Assembly: GCA_028751095.1 (NCBI GenBank)
Contig: JAQZCZ010000009.1
Coordinates: 1-35,370, forward strand
Length of the DNA stretch: 35,370 nucleotides
DNA from: Euryarchaeota archaeon Ods01
Lineage (GTDB): Archaea; Halobacteriota; Halobacteria; Halobacteriales; Halorutilaceae
Direction: 5' to 3'
Shown: positions 7,211 through 16,502 of the stretch, one piece after another
How the letters are laid out: each line of letters starts with the position of its first letter
How positions within the stretch are numbered: the first letter of the stretch is position 1
Made by a program: the position numbers and the translations under genes
Notes under the pieces: generated by a model
What the model was told of the DNA's origin: nothing
The model's input: only the letters and a program-made list of their open reading frames with translations
The model's database searches: none

Positions 7211-9842
7211 CGACCCTCTTGCTGAGCCTGTTGAGGATGTTCAACGCCTCGACGGGCGTCGTGTTCGCCGTGTCAACGCCCGCGAGTTCCTCGACGACCT
7301 CGTCCATATCGTCGCGGTTATCGCCCGCCCCATCGCCGTCTTCCTTTCCGTTCTCCGCGCCGTTCGTTTCCTCCACACCGACGGTTCCGTCGAGACGCGC
7401 CTGTTTCAGACCGTCGTCCGCCGAACCGTTCGACGCCTCGCCGAAGCCGCCGTCTACGAGTTCGTCGGCGCGCTTGACAACCTCGTCCGGGACGCCCGCC
7501 ATACGTGCGACCTCGACGCCGTACGACTCGCTCGCCGCCCCGTCAACGACCTCATGGAGGAAGACCATATCGCCGTCACGGCGGTCGGCGGCAAAATGTA
7601 GGTTACGGACGCCTTCGAGGTCATCCGCCGCCTCGGTGAGTTCGTGGTAATGGGTCGCAAACATCGTCTTAGCGCCTATCTCGTCGTGGATAAACTCGGT
7701 GACTGCGCGTGCTATCGACAGACCGTCTGCCGTACTTGTACCGCGTCCTACCTCGTCGAGGAGTACGAGCGACCGCGGCGTCGCGTTATGGAGAATCTCG
7801 GCGAGTTCGACCATCTCAACCATGAAGGTCGAACGTCCGCCCGCGATATCGTCGCTCGCGCCGACACGCGTAAAGACACGGTCAACGATCTCCAGATGCG
7901 CCTCGTCGGCGGGTACGAAGCTACCGACCTGTGCCAGCACGCTTACGAGGGCGACCGAGCGCATGTAGGTGGACTTACCCGACATATTCGGACCGGTCAC
8001 GACGGCGAACTCTGCCTCGTCGAACGACGCGTCGTTCGGGACGTACGAATCAACCGACCGTTCGACGACGGGATGCCGGACGCCTTCGAGGCGGTGTTCG
8101 TCACCGAACTCAGGACGCGTGTAACCGTTGTCGGAGGCGACGGCGGAGAGCGAACCGAGGGCGTCGAGCGCCGCGAGCGTCTCGGCGAGCGCCTGTATCT
8201 GTTCCGCCTCCTCGCCGACTTCGCCGCGGACCTGCTTGAACAGCCTGTACTCAAGCTTGTCGGCGCGCTCCTCGGCGCTAAGTATCTCGTCCTCGCGCTT
8301 CTTGAGTTCGGGCGTGTAGAAACGTTCCGAGTTCTTCAGCGTCTGCCGACGCGTATAGTCGTCGGGTACGTCGTCGAGGTTGGGGTTAGTGACCTCGATA
8401 TAGTAGCCGTGGACCTTGTTGAAGCCGACCTTGAGCGAGTCGATACCCGTCCGTTCGCGCTCGCGTTCCTCAAGCGACGCAACCCATTCGCGCCCCTCGT
8501 TCTCGACACGCCGGAGTTCGTCGAGTTCATCGTCAAATCCCTCACGTATCACGCCGCCTTCTGTAACTTCGATAGGCGGGTCGTCACGCACCGCGCGGTC
8601 GATAAGTCCACGTACCTCGTCCATCGTGTCGAGTTCGTCGCGGAGTTCGACGAGGCGCGGCGACTCAACGGGCGCGAGCGCTTCCTTGACCTCGGGCACG
8701 ACATCGAGCGTCTTCTTGAGCGCGAGCAGGTCGCGTGCGTTTGCTCGTCCGCGGGAGACACGCGTCACGAGACGTTCGATATCGTAGACATCGCGGAGTA
8801 GGTCACGTACCTCCTCGCGGACGAGCGTCCGACGTTTGAGTTCGCCGACGGCTTCCAGACGCGCCTCTATGTCCTCGATATCGAGGAGCGGATGCCTGAG
8901 CCACGACCTTAGCTTACGGCGTCCGAGCGCCGACGAGGTTTGGTCGAGAACGTCGAACAGGGTATCGTCGCCGCGCCGACTCTCGAAGACTTCGAGGCTT
9001 TCGAGAGCGACGGAGTCAAGGAGCATATGGTCGCGCGGGTCGTACCGCCGGAGACGGTTGACGTAGTCGAGACGGTCGTCGTCACGCTCCTCGTCCTCGC
9101 CTTCCTCGCCGCGCGTGTACTCGGCGTACGCGAGAAGGGTTCCACAAGCACGTACCTCGGCGTCGTTGTCGAGAAGCGCCTCGGAGTTTCCGAAGTACGA
9201 CTCGACGACTGCGCTCGGTTCGTTGGGTGCGAATGCGTCGTACGGCGTCACCATACAGTCGTCGTCGAAGAGGTCGCCGTCGGCGGCGACCGCCTCGGAC
9301 GGCGCGAAACGTTCGATTTCGTCGGCGAGCGTATCGGCGTCGCAGGAGGTGGCAACGAGTTCGCCTGTCGAAACGTCCATGAAAGCGACGCCGTATCCGT
9401 CGTCCTCGACGACGCACGCGACGTAGTTGTTGTCCTCGTCGAGAAGTTCGTCCTCGACGACCGTACCGGGCGTTACGACACGCGTAACGGCGCGCCGTAC
9501 CACGCCGGTCGTCTCGTCGGGGTCCTGTACCTGGTCCGCGACCGCGACACGGTAGCCCTCGTCCAGAAGCGTCTCGACGTATGACTCCGCCGAATCGACG
9601 GGGATACCCGCCATCGGATACTCGCCTGACGAGTCCTCTCGTTGGGTCAGGGTGATATCGAGTCTCCGCGACACGTCGCGCGCCGCCTCACAGAAGGTTT
9701 CGTAGAAGTCACCGACTTGGAACAGAACAACGCAGTCGTCGTACTCGTTACAGAGTTCGAAGTACTGCTCCATCATTGGCGTGAGTTCGTCGCGCCTCTC
9801 CGCCATCTTCTCCGGAGCGCCCGTCGCGGATATCTGTGTCAC
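7200..9842 (-). CDS. mutS: DNA mismatch recognition ATPase MutS (MutS1 type)
   Basis: 880 residues, full length. The mismatch-sensing motif GDFYETF has Phe46 and Glu48. The ABC ATPase shows Walker [11 protein letters not shown] (616-625), Walker [14 protein letters not shown] (around 692-704) and FATHYHEL (728-735), with the signature region between them. A low-complexity acidic stretch rich in G, E, D and N (about residues 795-850) separates the ATPase from a C-terminal helical tail, common in haloarchaeal MutS1. It is first in a mutS-mutL-methyltransferase operon. GGTAAAAAG on the plus strand at 9864 gives a minus-strand box A about 26 nt upstream, so the transcript is probably leaderless. 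Confidence 0.97.
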   Translation of the reverse strand: MTQISATGAPEKMAERRDELTPMMEQYFELCNEYDDCVVLFQVGDFYETFCEAARDVSRRLDITLTQREDSSGEYPMAGIPVDSAESYVETLLDEGYRVAVADQVQDPDETTGVVRRAVTRVVTPGTVVEDELLDEDNNYVACVVEDDGYGVAFMDVSTGELVATSCDADTLADEIERFAPSEAVAADGDLFDDDCMVTPYDAFAPNEPSAVVESYFGNSEALLDNDAEVRACGTLLAYAEYTRGEEGEDEERDDDRLDYVNRLRRYDPRDHMLLDSVALESLEVFESRRGDDTLFDVLDQTSSALGRRKLRSWLRHPLLDIEDIEARLEAVGELKRRTLVREEVRDLLRDVYDIERLVTRVSRGRANARDLLALKKTLDVVPEVKEALAPVESPRLVELRDELDTMDEVRGLIDRAVRDDPPIEVTEGGVIREGFDDELDELRRVENEGREWVASLEERERERTGIDSLKVGFNKVHGYYIEVTNPNLDDVPDDYTRRQTLKNSERFYTPELKKREDEILSAEERADKLEYRLFKQVRGEVGEEAEQIQALAETLAALDALGSLSAVASDNGYTRPEFGDEHRLEGVRHPVVERSVDSYVPNDASFDEAEFAVVTGPNMSGKSTYMRSVALVSVLAQVGSFVPADEAHLEIVDRVFTRVGASDDIAGGRSTFMVEMVELAEILHNATPRSLVLLDEVGRGTSTADGLSIARAVTEFIHDEIGAKTMFATHYHELTEAADDLEGVRNLHFAADRRDGDMVFLHEVVDGAASESYGVEVARMAGVPDEVVKRADELVDGGFGEASNGSADDGLKQARLDGTVGVEETNGAENGKEDGDGAGDNRDDMDEVVEELAGVDTANTTPVEALNILNRLSKRVDDT

Positions 9843-9863
9843 GGTAGGACTGTAACCTTCCGC

Positions 9864-9872
9864 GGTAAAAAG
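9864..9872 (-). promoter_or_regulatory. box A for the mutS operon
   Basis: CTTTTTACC on the minus strand is centred about 26 nt upstream of the mutS ATG at 9842. Confidence 0.5.
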
Positions 9873-9884
9873 TCTTCAGATGCT

Positions 9885-10238
9885 TTACATGTTGAGCCAC
9901 TCAACGGCGTAAGCGACGACGACCGCGGCGACGATACCCACGCCGTTCGCGGCAGCGTCAGCGGCGCTTGCCGTCCTGTACGGAACGAACGCCTGCGCCG
10001 CCTCGACACCCGCGCCGAGTGCGAAGACGCCAACGGCGACGGTGAGCCAACGGTCGCGTCCGGCGGCGTACAGTCCGACAGCGGTGACCGCGGCGTAGGT
10101 TACGGCGTGCCAGAGGAGGTTCGACGACGCGTGCGCATCCGCGGCGGCTTCGGGTGCCGTACCCACGGGTATCAGGGAGGCGACGACCACCGCTCCGGCG
10201 GCGACGGCGAAGACCGACCAGCGTACACGTTTCTCCAC
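9885..10238 (-). CDS. VanZ-like membrane protein
   Basis: With GTG at 10238 the product has 117 residues and four hydrophobic segments (about 7-26, 41-59, 63-85 and 92-114). The third and fourth carry GVEAAQAFVPYRTASAADAA followed by ANGVG, matching the VanZ-family pattern E..Q.f.p.R..s..D...N..G. VanZ proteins are small polytopic membrane proteins; the founding member gives low-level teicoplanin resistance, but the archaeal role is unknown. A longer start at 10322 would overlap the divergent glyA start and add a basic non-conserved leader. The GTG has GGAGGGT just before it and a weak AGATAC box about 27 nt upstream. Confidence 0.8.
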   Translation of the reverse strand: MEKRVRWSVFAVAAGAVVVASLIPVGTAPEAAADAHASSNLLWHAVTYAAVTAVGLYAAGRDRWLTVAVGVFALGAGVEAAQAFVPYRTASAADAAANGVGIVAAVVVAYAVEWLNM

Positions 10239-10283
10239 ACCCTCCTTTCGTCGCCCCTGCCTGTATCTCTTGTCTTCCGACGG

Positions 10284-10290
10284 CTTTATG
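10284..10290 (+). promoter_or_regulatory. TATA box for glyA
   Basis: CTTTATG is centred 27 nt before the glyA ATG at 10314; the transcript is probably leaderless. Confidence 0.6.
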
Positions 10291-10313
10291 CGCCTTCTAA
10301 ACGAGTTTGAGAC

Positions 10314-11558
10314 ATGGAACACCTTGAGGAGACAGCGCCACAGGTTGCCGACGCGATACGCGGAGAGCGGAGTCGTGAGGAGAACGGTCTCGAAATGATA
10401 GCCTCCGAGAACTTCGCCTCACGCGCCGTGATGGAGGCGCAGGGAAGCGTTATGACGAACAAGTACGCCGAAGGCTACCCGGGCGAGCGCTACTACGGCG
10501 GATGCGAGTATATGGACGATGTCGAGGAACTCGCCCGCGAGCGCGCACTCGACATATTCGGCGCGGACCATGTCAACGTCCAGCCGCATTCGGGGACGCA
10601 GGCGAACATGGCGACCTACCTCTCTATACTCGAACCTGGCGACCGAGTACTCGGGATGGACCTGACACACGGCGGGCATCTCTCGCACGGGCATCCCGCC
10701 AACTTCTCGGGCAAGCTCTACGACGTACAGCACTACCTTGTCGACGAGGAGACGGGGCGCATCGACTACGACGGACTCGCGGAACAGGCGCACGACTTCG
10801 AGCCGGACGTTATAGTAACGGGCGCGAGCGCATACCCGCGCGAGATAGACTTCGAACTCCTCGGCGAAATCGCCGACGAGGTCAACGCCTACCACCTCGC
10901 CGATATTGCGCATATCGCGGGTCTGGTCGCCGCCGGCGAACACGTCTCGCCTGTGCCGCACGCCGACTTCGTGACGACGACGACTCACAAGACGCTCCGT
11001 GGACCACGCGGCGGTATGATTCTGTGTGATGACGAACACGCGAGCGATATCGACTCGGCTGTCTTCCCGGGTTCTCAGGGCGGTCCTCTTATGCACGTCG
11101 TCGCGGCGAAGGCGGTCTGTTTCCGTGAGGCTCTGACCGACGACTTCGACAGCTATCAGGCACAGATAGCCGAGAACTCCCGCTCCCTCGCCGACGCGTT
11201 ACAGGAAGACGGCTGGACGCTCGTCAGCGGCGGCACCTACAACCATCTCGTTCTCGTCGACCTACGTGACGAGCCGATTACAGGAAAGGAAGCCGAGGAG
11301 GCTCTCGAAGACGTGGGAATCACCGTCAACAAGAACACGGTACCTGGCGAAGAGGAGCCGCCTACGATAACCTCGGGCGTCCGTATCGGCACGCCCGCTC
11401 TGACGACGCGCGGAATGGAGACCGAACAGCTTGAACGTATCGGCGCGTTAATCTCGCGCGTTCTCTCGAACCCCGACGATGAGACTGTCAAGGAGGAGGT
11501 CGCCGACGAGGTAGAGCGTCTCTGTGAGGAGTTTCCTCTTTACCCTGGCTTAGCGTAG
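10314..11558 (+). CDS. glyA: serine hydroxymethyltransferase
   Basis: 414 residues, the normal archaeal/bacterial length. It converts serine and a (tetrahydro)folate-type C1 carrier to glycine and the methylene carrier, using PLP. Family motifs run from [11 protein letters not shown] (27-37) through [13 protein letters not shown] (51-63) and HSGTQANM (92-99) to [14 protein letters not shown] (221-234), where Lys226 forms the PLP Schiff base. DIAHIAGL (197-204) holds the PLP-ring aspartate and histidine region. The gene is transcribed alone from a TATA box at 10284; the next gene has its own box. Nothing is unusual in length or active site. Confidence 0.97.
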   Translation: MEHLEETAPQVADAIRGERSREENGLEMIASENFASRAVMEAQGSVMTNKYAEGYPGERYYGGCEYMDDVEELARERALDIFGADHVNVQPHSGTQANMATYLSILEPGDRVLGMDLTHGGHLSHGHPANFSGKLYDVQHYLVDEETGRIDYDGLAEQAHDFEPDVIVTGASAYPREIDFELLGEIADEVNAYHLADIAHIAGLVAAGEHVSPVPHADFVTTTTHKTLRGPRGGMILCDDEHASDIDSAVFPGSQGGPLMHVVAAKAVCFREALTDDFDSYQAQIAENSRSLADALQEDGWTLVSGGTYNHLVLVDLRDEPITGKEAEEALEDVGITVNKNTVPGEEEPPTITSGVRIGTPALTTRGMETEQLERIGALISRVLSNPDDETVKEEVADEVERLCEEFPLYPGLA

Positions 11559-11568
11559 GTCCCCCGAA

Positions 11569-11575
11569 CTTAATA
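11569..11575 (+). promoter_or_regulatory. TATA box for the RIO-like kinase gene
   Basis: CTTAATA is centred 29 nt before the ATG at 11601. Confidence 0.55.
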
Positions 11576-11600
11576 CGGTTCGACTCGCATTCCCGCATGG

Positions 11601-12392
11601 ATGTCTTTCAGGAGCTTCGTGCGCGGCGACTCGTCGGTTGACCTCGAAAGGGTGGAGCGACTCCTAAGCGACGAATGCGGTATGGACAACGTCGAACTCT
11701 CGACTATAGACGGCGAGAACTGGCTTTCTGTACCCCTCGTCGCCAACGACGAGTTCTTCGTCAAGGTCGTCACGTCGCAGAACGCAATGACGCACTCGCT
11801 CTTTACGACTCTCCGTAACCTTGGCGTCCGTGTCTCCGGAAACGGACCCTTCTTCGAAACCTACGACTCGCCCGCCGAGATGGCGCGCCACGAGTTCGAG
11901 GCGGCGCGCCGGATGCGCGAGATAGGCGTCCGTGTACCACGCCCCATAGATATCGTGGACGGCGAGGACGAGGCTCTGATACTTTTCGAGTACCTCGAAG
12001 GCTTTGACACGCTCTCGGACGTTGAGATAGACGCTGAGATGATACGGGAGGTCTTCGGTATCTTGCGTCGCCTCCACGAAAACGACCTCGCTCACGGCGA
12101 TTTCTCTCTCGAAAACGTTCTGGTCGTTGACGGCGAGGTCTACTTCATCGACTCGACCAACGTCAGCGACGACGGCTACGAAGACGCCGTTGCGTACGAC
12201 CTCGCGTGCGCTCTCGGCGCGTTTTCGGCACGCGTTGACCCTGCGGAGGTCGTCGAAGCCGCACTCGAATACTTCGACGGGGACGACCTACGCCACGCGC
12301 TCGACTTCCTCGTGGTCGCACGTCTCCGTCCCGGTCTCGAAGATAGCTTCGGCGTCCTCGAACTCCGGCGCGTCGTCAACGAGATGACCTAA
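11601..12392 (+). CDS. RIO/Bud32-like protein kinase
   Basis: 263 residues with a minimal kinase-like fold. Lys55 (FFVKVV) is a candidate ATP-binding lysine, and EFEAARRMREIGVRVPRP (98-115) resembles the alpha-C and hinge-side region of RIO and Bud32 kinases. The catalytic loop is AHGDFSLENVLV (164-175) with Asp167 and Asn172. The metal-binding strand is VYFIDSTN (180-187): Asp184 is kept but the following Phe-Gly of a DFG motif is replaced by Ser-Thr. No N-terminal Kae1-like or RIO-type wHTH domain is evident. Substrate is unknown; an aminoglycoside-phosphotransferase-like small-molecule kinase is an alternative. The stop interlocks with the convergent tyrA stop. Confidence 0.75.
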   Translation: MSFRSFVRGDSSVDLERVERLLSDECGMDNVELSTIDGENWLSVPLVANDEFFVKVVTSQNAMTHSLFTTLRNLGVRVSGNGPFFETYDSPAEMARHEFEAARRMREIGVRVPRPIDIVDGEDEALILFEYLEGFDTLSDVEIDAEMIREVFGILRRLHENDLAHGDFSLENVLVVDGEVYFIDSTNVSDDGYEDAVAYDLACALGAFSARVDPAEVVEAALEYFDGDDLRHALDFLVVARLRPGLEDSFGVLELRRVVNEMT

Positions 12393-13660
12393 CGTATCTC
12401 GCCGCCCATTCCTTCGAGAGTCTCCTGTGCCGTCTCGACCGCCTCTTCCACGGCACCGTCGTCGAGAACTTCGAGGCGGAGGCTGTAACTCGTCTTTCCG
12501 TCGGGTATCGCGTCCCCGTCGTAGATATCGAAGACGGAAGCCGAGAGGATATCGCGGTGGCACGACTCGACGACTTCTTCGAGAACCTCCTCGTCGAGCG
12601 TCGCCTCGAAGACCGCGGAGATATCGCGTTTCCGACGCGGTAGGCTGTTGCGTTTCCATTCGCGCGCCTCCTCGTCGTTCAGGAGTTCGACGTTCTCGGT
12701 CTTGAGTTCGACGACACCGCTCTCCTTTTCGAGTACGACGGTACGCCCCTCGATACGGCGCACCTCGCCGATATGGACGTTACCTGAGTAGATGTGGCGC
12801 AGGACGCGTTCCTCGCCGACGCTGGCGTGGAGTTCCTCGTACTCACGCACGTTCGCTTCGATAAGCTTGTCGGAGCGCCGTAACGCGCTCTTGGTGTCGC
12901 CGTAATGACGCGCGGCGTCGAGCATCTCGTCGGTGAATGCCTCAACGTCTTCGTCACTCACCGCGTCGCGTAATGTCTCCGCCGACTCTATGACGGCATC
13001 GTGTACGTCCCCGACAGGCTGGTTCATCTGTATCTCCGCGTACAGCTCGGGGTTCTGGTTGAGGACGCGTCCCACGAAGTCAAGGACGATTTCGTAAACG
13101 GGCGACATGAACCGCCGTGATTCGTCAACGTCAAAGTCGAGGCGTTCGAGAGCGCCCCCGATTGAGACGAGCGAGTAATGTGTCAGCCCTTGTACGACGC
13201 TCATCATCTCGTCGTGTTCGCGTGCCGTCGCCTCCTGTACGTTCGCGCCCGCGTCGCTGAACGCATCGACGACGCGCTCCGCGAGCGGACCGGACCGTTC
13301 ACGTACGACGATGACCGTCTGTCCACGCATCGAACGTACCGAGGGTCCGAACATAGGATGTGTGCCTAGGAGTTCGACATCGTCGGGCGCGGCACGCATC
13401 GCCTTGACGGGTTCACGTTTGACGCTCGTGATATCCATGAGCAAGCCGTCGGACATCCGGGACGCCACGTCCTTGATGACATCGGGCGTAGCGTCGATGG
13501 GGACCGCGACGGCAACAACGTCGTACTCGTCGGCGCGTTCGAGAGGAACGCTGTCATCGGCATCCGGGTCGGAAACGTCCACCGACCATCCGCAGTCACG
13601 GAAGAAGTCTACGAACCATCTTCCCATCGCACCCGCTCCGCCGACGACGAGTATCTTCAT
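12389..13660 (-). CDS. tyrA: prephenate dehydrogenase TyrA fused to an FDX-ACB-like domain
   Basis: From ATG at 13660 the protein has 423 residues; an upstream extension to 13768 would cross the divergent promoter region. Residues 1-250 are a TyrA-type dehydrogenase: the NAD site VVGGAGAMG (5-13), TSVKREPVKAM, GTHPMFGPSVRSMRGQ, and QGLTHYSLVSIGGAL. It should oxidatively decarboxylate prephenate to 4-hydroxyphenylpyruvate for tyrosine. Residues about 250-335 form a linker with a small beta-rich part (GNVHIGEVRRIEGRTVVLEK). Residues about 337-423 read PRRKRDISAVFEATLDEE, then VFDIYDGDAIPDGKTSYSLR, the hallmark of the ferredoxin-fold anticodon-binding domain at the end of bacterial PheRS beta chains. 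A role as a regulatory domain is inference. Confidence 0.85.
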   Translation of the reverse strand: MKILVVGGAGAMGRWFVDFFRDCGWSVDVSDPDADDSVPLERADEYDVVAVAVPIDATPDVIKDVASRMSDGLLMDITSVKREPVKAMRAAPDDVELLGTHPMFGPSVRSMRGQTVIVVRERSGPLAERVVDAFSDAGANVQEATAREHDEMMSVVQGLTHYSLVSIGGALERLDFDVDESRRFMSPVYEIVLDFVGRVLNQNPELYAEIQMNQPVGDVHDAVIESAETLRDAVSDEDVEAFTDEMLDAARHYGDTKSALRRSDKLIEANVREYEELHASVGEERVLRHIYSGNVHIGEVRRIEGRTVVLEKESGVVELKTENVELLNDEEAREWKRNSLPRRKRDISAVFEATLDEEVLEEVVESCHRDILSASVFDIYDGDAIPDGKTSYSLRLEVLDDGAVEEAVETAQETLEGMGGEIR

Positions 13661-13681
13661 ATTCGTCGTTAACCGGCGTCC

Positions 13682-13690
13682 GGTAAAAGA
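13682..13690 (-). promoter_or_regulatory. box A for tyrA
   Basis: TCTTTTACC on the minus strand is centred about 26 nt before the ATG at 13660, supporting the short start of tyrA. Confidence 0.45.
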
Positions 13691-13716
13691 TACGCGGTCG
13701 CGCTTCACAATCCGGT

Positions 13717-13723
13717 AGTAATA
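13717..13723 (+). promoter_or_regulatory. TATA box for thiD-thiN
   Basis: GTAATAT is centred 30 nt before the ATG at 13750. A second AT-rich word, GTTATAC at 13729, is too close to the start for a normal spacing. Confidence 0.45.
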
Positions 13724-13749
13724 TCCGGTTATACGACGTTTCTCAGAGT

Positions 13750-15087
13750 ATGCAAACCGATGTCGCACTTACTGTTGCTGGCTCCGACTCGGGCGGAGGC
13801 GCAGGGATACAGGCTGACCTCAAGACGATGGAGGCGTTCGGCGTCTTCGGAACGTCTGCGGTAACGAGCCTGACGGCGCAGAACTCGACGGGCGTCCGAG
13901 GGGCGCACGACGCGCCGCCGGAGTTCGTAGCGGAGCAGATAGACGCTGTCGTCGAGGACTTTGACGTTGGTGCGGCGAAGACCGGTATGCTGAGCAACGC
14001 CGAGACGGCGGGCGTTGTCGCTGAGAAGATTGGCGAACACGACCTCCGCGCAGTCGTCGACCCCGTGATGGTGGCGCAGAGCGGCGACCGTCTCCTGTCG
14101 CGCGACGCCGAGGAGGTGGTGCGCGACGAACTTCTGCCGGAGGCGACGCTCGTCACGCCGAACGCTCCCGAGGCTACTACACTCACCGGCGTCGAGGTGG
14201 AGACCCCTGACGCCGCCGCCGAAGCGGCGCGCGAACTCGTCTCTATGGGGGCGGAGGCGGCGCTCGTCACCGGCGGACATCTACAGGAGGACGAGGTCGT
14301 CGATGTACTCGCCGACGCCGAAGGAACGACCGAGTACGTTAAGCCGCGCGTCGAAGGCGGTGCGACACACGGAACGGGATGCGCGCTGTCGTCCGCCGTC
14401 GCCGCCGAACTTGCAAAGGGCGCTTCGTTACGCGACGCCGTCGCCCGCGCGGAGGAGTTTCTGTACCGCGCCGTCCGTTTCGGCGTCGATGTCGGCGAGG
14501 GTGCCGACAGCGTCCACCATCTCGTTGAGGCGCGTAACGACGCCGCACGCGCTGACGTTATCGCTGAGGCGCGCGACGCTCTCGACGAGTTCGCGGAAAC
14601 CGACGGCTTCCGCCATCTCATTCCGGAAGTCGGTATGAACGTCGGGGTTGCGACGCCGTATGCGCTCGAACAGGACGAGATAGCCGCCGTCGAAGGACGT
14701 ATCCGGCGCACGCGTGACGGATTCGTCGCCTCGTCCGTCCGTCTCGGCGCGTCGGGACACGTCGCACGGTATCTTCTCGCGCTACGTGAACACCTCGACG
14801 CCGGAGCGGCGTGTAACCTCCGTAACAACGCCGCGGTACGCGAGGCACTCGACGCAACCCCGCTCGAACTCATCAGTATCGACCGTTCCGAACAACCCGA
14901 CGAGGTCCGTGAGGGGGAGGGCGGCACGATGGAGTGGTCGGCGAGCGCCGCCGTCGAAGCCGCCGACGGATTCCCCGACGCGGTCGTTGACGCGGGCGCT
15001 GTCGGAAAGGAGCCGATGGTCCGTCTCGCGGCGCGCGACGCCGACGAACTCGTCGAACGGGTTAAGTCGGTCGCCGAAGAACCCTGA
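13750..15087 (+). CDS. thiD: bifunctional HMP(-P) kinase ThiD / thiamine-phosphate synthase ThiN
   Basis: 445 residues in two domains. Residues 1-265 are ThiD, a ribokinase-fold enzyme that phosphorylates hydroxymethylpyrimidine: [16 protein letters not shown] (10-25), [18 protein letters not shown] and the [14 protein letters not shown] anion hole near 200-213. Residues about 275-440 are ThiN, the archaeal-type thiamine phosphate synthase that replaces Thi[51 protein letters not shown]. This domain order is known in archaea. It supplies thiamine phosphate from HMP-PP and the thiazole phosphate. The following membrane-protein gene starts 3 bp after the stop, so the two are probably one transcript. 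Confidence 0.95.
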   Translation: MQTDVALTVAGSDSGGGAGIQADLKTMEAFGVFGTSAVTSLTAQNSTGVRGAHDAPPEFVAEQIDAVVEDFDVGAAKTGMLSNAETAGVVAEKIGEHDLRAVVDPVMVAQSGDRLLSRDAEEVVRDELLPEATLVTPNAPEATTLTGVEVETPDAAAEAARELVSMGAEAALVTGGHLQEDEVVDVLADAEGTTEYVKPRVEGGATHGTGCALSSAVAAELAKGASLRDAVARAEEFLYRAVRFGVDVGEGADSVHHLVEARNDAARADVIAEARDALDEFAETDGFRHLIPEVGMNVGVATPYALEQDEIAAVEGRIRRTRDGFVASSVRLGASGHVARYLLALREHLDAGAACNLRNNAAVREALDATPLELISIDRSEQPDEVREGEGGTMEWSASAAVEAADGFPDAVVDAGAVGKEPMVRLAARDADELVERVKSVAEEP

Positions 15088-15090
15088 CGT

Positions 15091-15576
15091 ATGTCCGACG
15101 ACGCGGCGAAAGTCACCGTTGACGTGGATAGCCTTGGCGACCTGTTCAAACGCCTAATCCTCGTCTCCGTCGTCTCTGCGCCTGTCGTCGCCGCCGGAGC
15201 GGTCGCCGCCGCCTATCTTTTCGACGGCTCTTCCGGCACCGCCGCGGTCCTCCTCGTCGGCGTCCCTATGGCGCTGTTCCATCTCGTTCTCGGCGTCTTC
15301 GCGCTCTCGGTTCTCGGATACGGCGTCTGGGCGCTCAGGAAGGCGGGTCGTATCCGCGACGATGAACCGAACCTTCTACTCCGGCCTTTCCGTCTCCTCC
15401 ACGTCCTCTGGCTCGGCGGCGACCTCGGCGAGTACGAGGGGACGGTCAAGCGCGGCGTCATCGCCGTCCTCCTCGGCGTCTTCTCTGTCGCCGCCTTCCT
15501 CGAACTTCTCGGCGTCGGCGTGCCTCTCGACCCTCGCCGACCCCCGGAACCCGTCGTATGGATGACGAGCGTCTGA
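15091..15576 (+). CDS. small integral membrane protein of unknown function
   Basis: 161 residues with hydrophobic segments at about 20-45, 50-78 and 117-142, and a charged loop ([20 protein letters not shown]) between the second and third. The N-terminus ([20 protein letters not shown]) is acidic and probably cytosolic. I recognise no family. It begins 3 bp after thiD-thiN, so it is likely co-transcribed and could be a thiamine-related membrane partner, but no transporter motif is visible and that link rests only on position. Confidence 0.7.
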   Translation: MSDDAAKVTVDVDSLGDLFKRLILVSVVSAPVVAAGAVAAAYLFDGSSGTAAVLLVGVPMALFHLVLGVFALSVLGYGVWALRKAGRIRDDEPNLLLRPFRLLHVLWLGGDLGEYEGTVKRGVIAVLLGVFSVAAFLELLGVGVPLDPRRPPEPVVWMTSV

Positions 15577-15582
15577 CGTAGG

Positions 15583-15589
15583 CTTATAC
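15583..15589 (+). promoter_or_regulatory. TATA box for the parA-like operon
   Basis: CTTATAC is centred 26 nt before the ATG at 15612. Confidence 0.6.
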
Positions 15590-15611
15590 GACTGCGCGAG
15601 AGTCTTTCGGT

Positions 15612-16502
15612 ATGCGCAGACCTTCGAGAGTCGCTACGTTCATAGACAAGGGAGGGACCGGAAAGACGACGGTCGCCGCACATCTCGGTGTCGCGCTCTC
15701 CGAGGCGGGCGACGACGTTCTACTCGTTGACCTCGCTGGCAAACAAGGCGACCTGAGCAAACATTTCGGCTTGTGGGACGAGGTCGAGGAGAGCATCGCC
15801 GAGGACGACGACTGGCCCAATATTTCGACCGTCTTTCAGGACGAATGGGATATAATCGTCGAGAAGCTTGGCGACGCCGCCGTACAGGACCTGATTCTCG
15901 AAACCGATGAGGGTCCCGACGTTATTCCGGCTCATCCGGGACTCGACTCGCTCGACGCCGAACTCGGCAATATCGACAAGCCGTCGGAGCGTTACTCGCG
16001 CCTCGACGACTTCCTGACCGAGTACGTTGACCCTCTCGGCTACGACGTGATTCTCGTTGACCTTCCGGGGATTACCAACAACGTCACGTACAACGGTCTC
16101 TGGGCGACCCGTAACGTCGTCGTCCCCGTTGAGGCGGGCGTCTTCGAGGCTAGCCAGTTAGCCGCGCTCGAAGAAGACCTCGACAAGATGGACGAGAACT
16201 TCGGCGTTGATGTCGGACTTTCGATGGTCGTGCCGAACAAGGTCGACCGCCGGACGAAGCTAGCTGACGAGTATCTCGCCGAGTTCCGTGAAGCCTATCC
16301 CGAGGTCGTCGCGCGCCCCGTCCCTGTCTCGCAGGAGATACGGAACGCGGCGAACGAAGGGCGGACCGTCTTCGACGTTGAGGAGCCTTCGCGTACCGGA
16401 GAGCGCGCACGCAAACGTTTCGCCGACAACGCCGACGAACTCCGGAGCCGTATAGCCGACAAGCCGACGCGTACGGGAGTGGAGGCGGTGTCGGATGACT
16501 GA
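15612..16502 (+). CDS. ParA/MinD-family ATPase (orphan, no ParB)
   Basis: 296 residues. The deviant Walker A motif is DKGGTGKTT (12-20), with the signature Lys13 of ParA/MinD ATPases, followed by VLLVDLAGKQGDLS (switch I region) and VILVDLPGITNN (switch II/Walker B). VVVPVEAGVFEASQLAALEE and VPNKVDRRTKLADEYLAEF match Soj/ParA proteins. No N-terminal HTH is present, as in chromosomal-type ParA. No parB-like gene follows; instead a Cys-rich acidic protein overlaps its end by 8 bp. Possible roles are positioning of a protein cargo or chromosome; the partner should be the next gene. No membrane-targeting helix typical of MinD is evident at the C-terminus. Confidence 0.9.
   Translation: MRRPSRVATFIDKGGTGKTTVAAHLGVALSEAGDDVLLVDLAGKQGDLSKHFGLWDEVEESIAEDDDWPNISTVFQDEWDIIVEKLGDAAVQDLILETDEGPDVIPAHPGLDSLDAELGNIDKPSERYSRLDDFLTEYVDPLGYDVILVDLPGITNNVTYNGLWATRNVVVPVEAGVFEASQLAALEEDLDKMDENFGVDVGLSMVVPNKVDRRTKLADEYLAEFREAYPEVVARPVPVSQEIRNAANEGRTVFDVEEPSRTGERARKRFADNADELRSRIADKPTRTGVEAVSDD

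Noticed and set aside
7644-8801. Long plus-strand open frame (385 codons) opposite mutS
   Set aside because: It lies wholly antisense to a complete MutS with all motifs; such frames arise from GNC/NNC-rich codons read in reverse. No promoter and no recognisable domain.
13743-15149. Long minus-strand open frame (468 codons) opposite thiD-thiN
   Set aside because: Antisense to a fully recognised enzyme, very rich in Ser, Ala and Thr, as expected for a reverse-frame shadow.
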